Source: Patescibacteria group bacterium
GTDB lineage: Bacteria; Patescibacteriota; Minisyncoccia; JAHISW01; Tagabacteraceae
DNA: 5,314 nt
Direction of reading: 5' to 3'
Assembly (NCBI GenBank): GCA_018817995.1
Contig: JAHISW010000064.1
Span: 1 to 5,314 of the forward strand
Shown: positions 1-4,301 of the stretch, one piece after another
Numbering within the stretch: position 1 is the stretch's first letter
How the letters are laid out: each line of letters begins with the position of its first letter
The notes under the pieces: model-generated
The model's database searches: none
Seen by the model: only the letters and a program-made list of their open reading frames with translations
What the model was told of the DNA's origin: nothing
Made by a program: the position numbers and the translations under genes

Positions 1-217
1 AACAGTTGGTATTCTGGGACTAGCTCTTGCTGAGTTGTTTGGATTGTTAATTCCAAGTATTATTAAATATTATTATCTTGTTAGAACAAGATTCATAGAA
101 CACATTCCTTTAAAAAGATTTTTTGTTTTTGATAGTGAGGATAAAAAAATATTTTTAAGTGCATTTAGACACTTATTGGGTGTATTAAGATTAAGGCGCT
201 TTATTCGTAAAAAGTAG
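1..217 (+). CDS. C-terminal fragment of a probable membrane protein
   Basis: The frame is open from base 2 to the TAG at 215-217, giving 71 visible residues; the start lies outside the window. The first 27 or so residues are hydrophobic (Gly/Leu/Ala/Ile-rich, ending in a Tyr-Tyr-Tyr-Leu-Val stretch) and look like a final transmembrane helix. The remaining 40 or so form a basic tail ending in Arg-Lys-Lys, which by the positive-inside rule would be cytoplasmic. A leading hydrophobic helix and short basic tail, next to glycan-type methyltransferases, would fit a polysaccharide flippase or another integral protein of an envelope glycan cluster. No diagnostic motif is visible, so the family is not assigned. 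The next gene starts 21 bases downstream on the same strand, so co-transcription is likely. Confidence 0.55.
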   Translation, partial: TVGILGLALAELFGLLIPSIIKYYYLVRTRFIEHIPLKRFFVFDSEDKKIFLSAFRHLLGVLRLRRFIRKK

Positions 218-238
218 ATTGTTTATTTTTATTAATTT

Positions 239-1009
239 ATGCAAAATAAAGATTTAAAAAAATTTTATAATAGAGTATATAGTCGCGGAGAAGGGAAGCA
301 CTATACCAAATTAGTTTTAGATAAGAAAAAAATTACTGATGAAAAAAAAGAGATTCTCAATGAAATTTCATGGGAAGAGAAGACGGTTCTTGATGTTGGA
401 TGCGGGACGGGGGAGTTGGCCTACCTTGTAGCCAGAAAAGGAGCAAGAAGTGTCTTGGGTGTTGATTATTCAAAGAAAGCCATAGAAATTGCGGACAAGT
501 CGTACAAATCTTTGAATCCGTCTTATCGGTGTGAGGACATAAGTGACGTTAGGGGAAAATTTGATGTGATTGTTATGGCCGGTGTTTTGGAACACATTGA
601 TAATCCTCTTCTTTTTCTCAAAAAGACAAAAAATCTTTTAAACAAAAAAGGCTCTATAATTTTAACTTGCCCGAATTGGTCAAACGCGAGAGGATATATT
701 TTGCTTGCGTTGAAAGAATTACACGGAGCTAAAATTACCTTAGCCGATATTCACCATTTTACTCCTTTGGAGTTTGAAGATTGGGGCAAGAAATTGAATA
801 TGAAATTATCTTGGAGGACGTTTGAACATGGTTGGGGACACGGAGATAAAATGATTGAAGACCTCAAAAAAAGATTACCAAAATTGATGAAAGGCAAAAA
901 AGAAAAAGAAATTAATAATTTTATAAAATGGCTAAATGAGCATACGCCCAAATTAGAAGAAGACAGAAAAGCATCAGGCGCTGTTGCTTTGTATCATTTT
1001 AGTAAGTAA
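239..1009 (+). CDS. Class I SAM-dependent methyltransferase
   Basis: A cytosolic Rossmann-fold methyltransferase of 256 residues, of the Methyltransf_11/UbiG-like type. The glycine-rich SAM motif VLDVGCGTG lies at residues 50-58. The acidic residue that binds the ribose hydroxyls is D76 (GVDYS). The next strand reads FDVIV at 108-112, followed by the frequent glycan-methyltransferase signature GVLEHIDNP at 115-123 and a CPNWSN strand/loop near 144-149. HHFTPLEFEDW at 172-182 matches the helix that closes the fold in this family. The C-terminal 50 or so residues are Lys-rich. The acceptor is unknown; by context a sugar or lipid-linked glycan is likely. The ATG at 239 is chosen as the first in frame after the upstream stop. 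The 21 bases before it are almost pure A/T with no Shine-Dalgarno, unlike the strong site at 4296-4301. Isoleucine codons are 12 ATT and 4 ATA. Confidence 0.9.
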   Translation: MQNKDLKKFYNRVYSRGEGKHYTKLVLDKKKITDEKKEILNEISWEEKTVLDVGCGTGELAYLVARKGARSVLGVDYSKKAIEIADKSYKSLNPSYRCEDISDVRGKFDVIVMAGVLEHIDNPLLFLKKTKNLLNKKGSIILTCPNWSNARGYILLALKELHGAKITLADIHHFTPLEFEDWGKKLNMKLSWRTFEHGWGHGDKMIEDLKKRLPKLMKGKKEKEINNFIKWLNEHTPKLEEDRKASGAVALYHFSK

Positions 1010-1015
1010 ATTGCC

Positions 1016-1042
1016 AACTATGGAAGTTCAACTTCCATAGTT
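1016..1042. repeat. 27-base perfect palindrome between the two methyltransferase genes
   Basis: Arms of 13 bases at 1016-1028 and 1030-1042 are exact reverse complements around a single central C at 1029. As RNA it would fold to an 11-bp stem with a 5-base loop. An outer helix between 1010-1015 and 1049-1054 is possible, with one G-U pair, across a 6-base asymmetry. The stem has few G/C pairs and no proper T-run follows on either side, so a strong intrinsic terminator is unlikely. It could be a weak terminator or attenuator, an mRNA-stabilising hairpin, or a protein-binding operator. It starts 6 bases after the stop of the first methyltransferase and ends 17 bases before the ATG of the second. 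Confidence 0.8.
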
Positions 1043-1053
1043 TAAATTGGTAA

Positions 1054-1059
1054 TATAAT
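1054..1059 (+). promoter_or_regulatory. Possible -10 box (TATAAT) before the second methyltransferase
   Basis: A consensus TATAAT abuts the ATG at 1060. If used, transcription would begin near 1066, and the start codon would then have to be the next in-frame ATG at 1075 with a very short leader. No good -35 box lies at 16-18 bases; that space is occupied by the right arm of the palindrome. In DNA this AT-rich a TATAAT can occur by chance, so this is only a candidate. Confidence 0.2.
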
Positions 1060-1593
1060 ATGATAATAAGCGCAATGTTAAAATATAATAAAGCGGAAGA
1101 ATTGCTAAAAAAGTATGGGGGGGGATATTCTTTAAATGTTGGTTCTGGAAATCATAATTTTCCAGCAGACATAAACACAGACAAAGACACAGACGACCTT
1201 AATGGCAAACTACAATATGCCGATAGCACTTTTGATACTGTTACAGCTTTCCAAGTTATAGAACACTTAGACAATCCATATAATGCAATCAAAGAAATAC
1301 GAAGAATACTAAAACCAAAAGGGCATTTTATATTTTCAATACCTAATACTTGGAATCTACAGAATAGACTGCTCTTTTTATTCAAGGGAGAAATGGACAG
1401 ATACCGTAGTAATAACGGACATCAAGTAATTTTCACACACAAAACATTTAAAGACTTTATTAAGGGGTTCAAGTTAGTGGAAAAAGGATATTTACATAAG
1501 ACTTTTCCTTTAAATAAGATACCAAAGTTAAGGTCATTTATTAAAACTGGAATGCTACAAAGTCAGGTAGTTTATTTTGTAATAGAAAAATAA
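1060..1593 (+). CDS. Short class I SAM methyltransferase with an internal G8 tract
   Basis: A 177-residue compact methyltransferase. The SAM loop is LNVGSG at 25-30, followed after a short gap by ADINTD at 36-41. This is the abbreviated form seen in small glycan-cluster methyltransferases of the Methyltransf_11 type. QVIEHLDNP at 65-73 and FIFSIPNTWN at 90-99 complete the core, and GHQVIFTHKTF at 120-130 is the usual late helix. The acceptor is unknown, probably a sugar or glycan. Eight consecutive G at 1117-1124 encode Gly20-Gly22 just before the SAM motif. Loss of one G gives a stop at 1133-1135; gain of one gives a stop at 1155-1157. The start is uncertain: the ATG at 1060 and the one at 1075 (Met6) both lack a Shine-Dalgarno, and both retain the whole core. 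Isoleucine codons are 10 ATA, 3 ATT and 1 ATC, opposite to the preceding gene, which suggests a different origin. Confidence 0.88.
   Translation: MIISAMLKYNKAEELLKKYGGGYSLNVGSGNHNFPADINTDKDTDDLNGKLQYADSTFDTVTAFQVIEHLDNPYNAIKEIRRILKPKGHFIFSIPNTWNLQNRLLFLFKGEMDRYRSNNGHQVIFTHKTFKDFIKGFKLVEKGYLHKTFPLNKIPKLRSFIKTGMLQSQVVYFVIEK
1117..1124 (+). repeat. G8 homopolymer, candidate phase-variation tract
   Basis: Eight consecutive G in strongly AT-rich surroundings, the longest G or C run I see in the window. It lies inside a methyltransferase gene, in the reading-through (ON) state, upstream of the cofactor motif. Poly-G tracts of this length cause slipped-strand phase variation of glycan genes in organisms such as Campylobacter; here the switching is inferred. 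Confidence 0.6.
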
Positions 1594-1612
1594 AGAGACT
1601 TAGCGTATGTAA

Positions 1613-1624
1613 TAGTTTAAACTA
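1613..1624. repeat. 12-base AT-rich palindrome beside the terminator
   Basis: TAGTTTAAACTA is a perfect 12-base palindrome sharing its last base with the A-tract of the terminator hairpin. Together with the base before it, it also contains the decamer ATAGTTTAAA (1612-1621), which occurs at 1037-1046 on the other side of the second methyltransferase gene. The role is unknown, and it may be chance in AT-rich DNA. Confidence 0.5.
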
Positions 1625-1652
1625 AAAAACCGAAGCACTGCTTCGGTTTTTT
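1624..1652. terminator. Bidirectional intrinsic terminator
   Basis: Perfect symmetric hairpin: A6-CCGAAGCA, central C at 1638, TGCTTCGG-T6. The core stem CCGAAG/CTTCGG closes a 5-base loop, with a T6 run after it on the + strand and, by symmetry, a T6 run after it on the - strand. It lies 30 bases beyond the stop of the second methyltransferase (+) and 6 bases beyond the stop of the transketolase gene (-), exactly where convergent units need a shared terminator. Confidence 0.93.
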
Positions 1653-1658
1653 GTATTT

Positions 1659-3530
1659 TTATAATTCTTTTTCTATTGTATGTGCTATAGATTGGGCGTC
1701 TAATCTATGATATTTCAGAACTTCATTATTTTGTCCGCAAGCGGGAATTTCTTTGACGCCAAGTGAAATAATTTTTGGGTGCTTTGCAAAATTTCTCGCA
1801 AATGCGCTAGCAATCATTTCTCCTTGCCCTTGTTTAATATAATGATTGTCTAATGTTACAATTAGATTGAATTCCAAAAGTTTCTTTAGCCATTTTATGC
1901 TTACATAATTAAGCCATGGTAGATTTATTATTGTTATTGCATTGTTTCTGTTTTTTAATATGCGCGCTGCTTTGATAGCTTCTTTTAAGAGAATTGGGCC
2001 GTATCCGATGATTGCCAAATCCCGCATATTAGATCCTGTATGGCATATTTTAACACCGTGTCCTTCTTTCAACTTATAATTATTGGGCAGTGAGTACAGC
2101 AGTTCCATAGGCACATTACAGAGTCTTATATATGTACTTTTTTTATTTTCTTCAACTGCCCAGCGAATTGCCATGCGCGCTTCTTTTTTATTGCATGGTT
2201 CAATCATGGTTAATCCTGGCATTGCGCCGAGAGCCGATATATCTCTTACTGATTGGTGTGAGTGTCCAGGTCCACCGGGGATAAGCCCCGCAAGTGTTCC
2301 TATATAAATTATTTTTTTGCTTTCTGTCGCATTGTTGTAAATTTGTTCATTTGGTCTTGTGGAAAGAAAGCAGGCAAATGAATGAACCACTGGTAGTTTG
2401 CCTTTTAGGGCTAAACCACCAGCGACAGAAACCATGTCTTGCTCAGCAATGCCACATTGGATAAATCTTTCAGGGAATTTTTCTTCAAAAGGCTCTATAC
2501 CTCCATCAGGTTTTAAGTCTGCATCAAGTACAACTATGTCTTTGTTTTCTTTTCCTATCTTCAAAAGTTCATTACCAAAAGCATTTACTAAATTTTCTTC
2601 CTTGCCGGAAGGCGCAATTCGTTTTGGCCAAGATGTGTTTTTCAATCGTACGCCTCTTTTAAGAACAGCAAAAGTTTTGTCTAGAAGCTCATTTATGGCA
2701 GTCATATAATCTTCAAAACATGGAGCACCAGCGTGAAATTTATAATGTTCGGAATCGCCAACCATTGTTGATTCCATAAAAGAGACACCTTTTCCTTTAA
2801 TCGTATCAGCAATTAATATTTTAGGTTTATCTTTCACTTTTTTAAAATAAAAGAGAATATTTTTTAGTTCTCTAAAAGAATGTCCATTGCAACGAGCAAC
2901 TTCCCAGCCAAAAGAATCTAATTTTTTTTCCAGATAGCCAAGATCGCTTGTTTTATTTACAAATCCAGTCGCTTGCATTTTGTTGTGGTCAATAATGACA
3001 GTAATTTCTGAGAGCTTCTCATTTGCGACAGGTTGTAGCGATTCCCAAAATTGGCCTTCTTGGAGTTCTCCGTCTCCGGTCATTACATATATTTGTTTTC
3101 TTTCACCATTTAGTCTGTTCGCTAGAGCGATACCTCTTGCTTTGGAGATACCCATTCCTAGCGATCCAGTGTTGGTGACTATGTTGGGCGTCCTTATGTC
3201 TGGGTGCCCCGGAAGTCCACCCAATCGTCGAAATTTGTGAATCATCTCAAAATCTAATTTTTCTAACCCAAGTAAAATAGAGTAGAGAGCAGGGACATCG
3301 TGACCCTTGGATGAAAAATAAATAAAATTTGATTCGTTTAACCAAAGCCAAGTTGCAATATCCATAGAGCTAAAACTGGTTCCAATGTGTCCAGAACCTG
3401 CTTTAGTTATCATGTAGAGTGTATTGATTCTAAAAATATCAGATAGAATTTTAGCTTTTTTGATGGGGTCAAGATTTTCAGTTCTTATGTTATTTATTTC
3501 GTCTAATGGGACAAAATATAAGTTTTTCAT
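1659..3530 (-). CDS. Transketolase, fused N- and C-terminal halves
   Basis: Thiamine-diphosphate-dependent transketolase of 623 residues, which moves a two-carbon ketol unit between sugar phosphates or related aldehydes in the cytosol. The N-terminal cofactor domain (about 25-275) has GSGHIG at 45-50, SKGH at 74-77, GLPGHPD at 105-111, and the ThDP motif GDGE at 152-155 with its partner N183. The pyrimidine domain (about 310-475) has the catalytic Glu at E363 in CGIAEQDM, plus the substrate-side GPGHSHQ at 420-426. The C-terminal domain (about 505-620) has DNHYIKQGQG at 561-570. GDGE plus SKGH favours transketolase over DXP synthase, and the sequence resembles the split two-subunit type joined into one chain. 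An in-frame GTG at 3542 would add 4 residues, but it touches GGAGG with no spacing. The ATG at 3530 overlaps the SDR stop as ATGA, with GGAGG 12 bases upstream, so it is preferred. It is the last gene of the operon, ending 6 bases before the terminator. The sugar acceptor is not known. Confidence 0.93.
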   Translation of the reverse strand: MKNLYFVPLDEINNIRTENLDPIKKAKILSDIFRINTLYMITKAGSGHIGTSFSSMDIATWLWLNESNFIYFSSKGHDVPALYSILLGLEKLDFEMIHKFRRLGGLPGHPDIRTPNIVTNTGSLGMGISKARGIALANRLNGERKQIYVMTGDGELQEGQFWESLQPVANEKLSEITVIIDHNKMQATGFVNKTSDLGYLEKKLDSFGWEVARCNGHSFRELKNILFYFKKVKDKPKILIADTIKGKGVSFMESTMVGDSEHYKFHAGAPCFEDYMTAINELLDKTFAVLKRGVRLKNTSWPKRIAPSGKEENLVNAFGNELLKIGKENKDIVVLDADLKPDGGIEPFEEKFPERFIQCGIAEQDMVSVAGGLALKGKLPVVHSFACFLSTRPNEQIYNNATESKKIIYIGTLAGLIPGGPGHSHQSVRDISALGAMPGLTMIEPCNKKEARMAIRWAVEENKKSTYIRLCNVPMELLYSLPNNYKLKEGHGVKICHTGSNMRDLAIIGYGPILLKEAIKAARILKNRNNAITIINLPWLNYVSIKWLKKLLEFNLIVTLDNHYIKQGQGEMIASAFARNFAKHPKIISLGVKEIPACGQNNEVLKYHRLDAQSIAHTIEKEL

Positions 3531-4291
3531 CTTGCTGTCCACCCTCCGTCAACAATAATAGTTGCTCCTGTTATATAAGAAGAAGCATCTGATGCTAGAA
3601 AAAGGATTGCACCATTGTAATCAGTTGGTTGCGCCATTCTTCCAAGGATAGTACGTTTAGAATATTCTTTTCTGAATTCATCAACCAAATCTTCTGTGTC
3701 AACTCCGCCCGGAACTAAAGTGTTTACCCTGATTCCGAATGGGCCACAATATTCTGCAAGCCATTTGGTAAAACCAAGAACGCCAGCTTTTGCAACAGTG
3801 TAACCGATTGGTTTGTAATATTCTTCTCCGTTTTTTCGTCTGAATTCATACATTGATTGGTCGGGCGTTACCACGCCGTAAGTTGAAGAAATGTTTATAA
3901 TGCTTCCGCCAACTTTCGCTTCTTTCATTTCTCGGACAACTTCTTGAGAAACAAAAAACATTCCCTTGAGGTGAGAATTCATCATTGCGTCCCAAGATTC
4001 TTCAGGGTAATCCTCAAAAGGGCCGTTTTCACTGGAAGGGGCATTGGGTATAGAACCTAGCCCGGCATTGTTAATTAAAACAGTTGGCACTTTGCCAAAA
4101 TTTTTAATAATATTTCTAACAGCTTTTTTAACTTCATCTTTTTTAGTTATGTCAACACCGTTTTTCAAATCAAAAATTACAACTATGGCACCAGCATTTC
4201 TAAACACTTTTACATATTCACTGCCAAGCAAACCAAGTCCACCAGTGATAATTACAACTTTATCTTTAACATCAAATAGATTATTTTCCAT
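3527..4291 (-). CDS. Short-chain dehydrogenase/reductase (SDR)
   Basis: Classical SDR of 254 residues, an NAD(P)-dependent oxidoreductase acting on a hydroxyl or carbonyl group. The cofactor motif TGGLGLLG is at 16-23. Asp41 at the end of the second strand (VVIFDLKN) suggests NAD(H) over NADP(H). NNAG is at 74-77 and the catalytic tetrad is N105, S136, Y164 and K168 (YTVAK). PGG is at 194-196 and the terminal DGGW at 248-251. The Ser-Tyr distance is 28 residues, against about 13 in FabG-like enzymes. The extra segment is charged and aromatic (EFRRKNGEEYYKP), and the YGVVTP that precedes it recalls SDRs of surface-sugar clusters such as Campylobacter PtmA; that comparison is from memory. The ATG at 4291 has a strong AGGAGG. 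The gene starts 8 bases after the aldehyde dehydrogenase and overlaps the transketolase start by 4 bases, so all three are probably translationally coupled. The substrate is likely a sugar-derived intermediate. Confidence 0.92.
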   Translation of the reverse strand: MENNLFDVKDKVVIITGGLGLLGSEYVKVFRNAGAIVVIFDLKNGVDITKKDEVKKAVRNIIKNFGKVPTVLINNAGLGSIPNAPSSENGPFEDYPEESWDAMMNSHLKGMFFVSQEVVREMKEAKVGGSIINISSTYGVVTPDQSMYEFRRKNGEEYYKPIGYTVAKAGVLGFTKWLAEYCGPFGIRVNTLVPGGVDTEDLVDEFRKEYSKRTILGRMAQPTDYNGAILFLASDASSYITGATIIVDGGWTAR

Positions 4292-4295
4292 TTTA

Positions 4296-4301
4296 CCTCC
4301 T
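4296..4301 (-). promoter_or_regulatory. Strong Shine-Dalgarno of the SDR gene
   Basis: Read on the - strand, AGGAGG lies 4 bases before the ATG at 4291. The TAG stop of the aldehyde dehydrogenase (4302-4300) overlaps its first two bases, so terminating ribosomes arrive on this site. This fixes the SDR start and shows the organism uses canonical ribosome-binding sites, in contrast to the + strand genes. Confidence 0.9.

Noticed and set aside
342..349. A8 run in the first methyltransferase as a second phase-variation tract
   Set aside because: A/T runs of 7-8 occur several times in this AT-rich window (for example T8 at 2922-2929 in transketolase), so an A8 carries little weight, unlike the G8.
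751..951. 66-residue - strand frame, and another at 1152-1385
   Set aside because: Antisense shadows of the two methyltransferases; no conserved motif and no start signal.
1016..1042. Palindrome as a standard intrinsic terminator
   Set aside because: Stem poor in G/C, and no T-run after it on either strand. Kept as an unexplained inverted repeat.
2398..2709. 103-residue + strand frame, and similar frames at 2083-2307 and 2980-3240
   Set aside because: Antisense shadows of the transketolase gene; low-complexity Ser/Pro-rich products with no ribosome-binding site.
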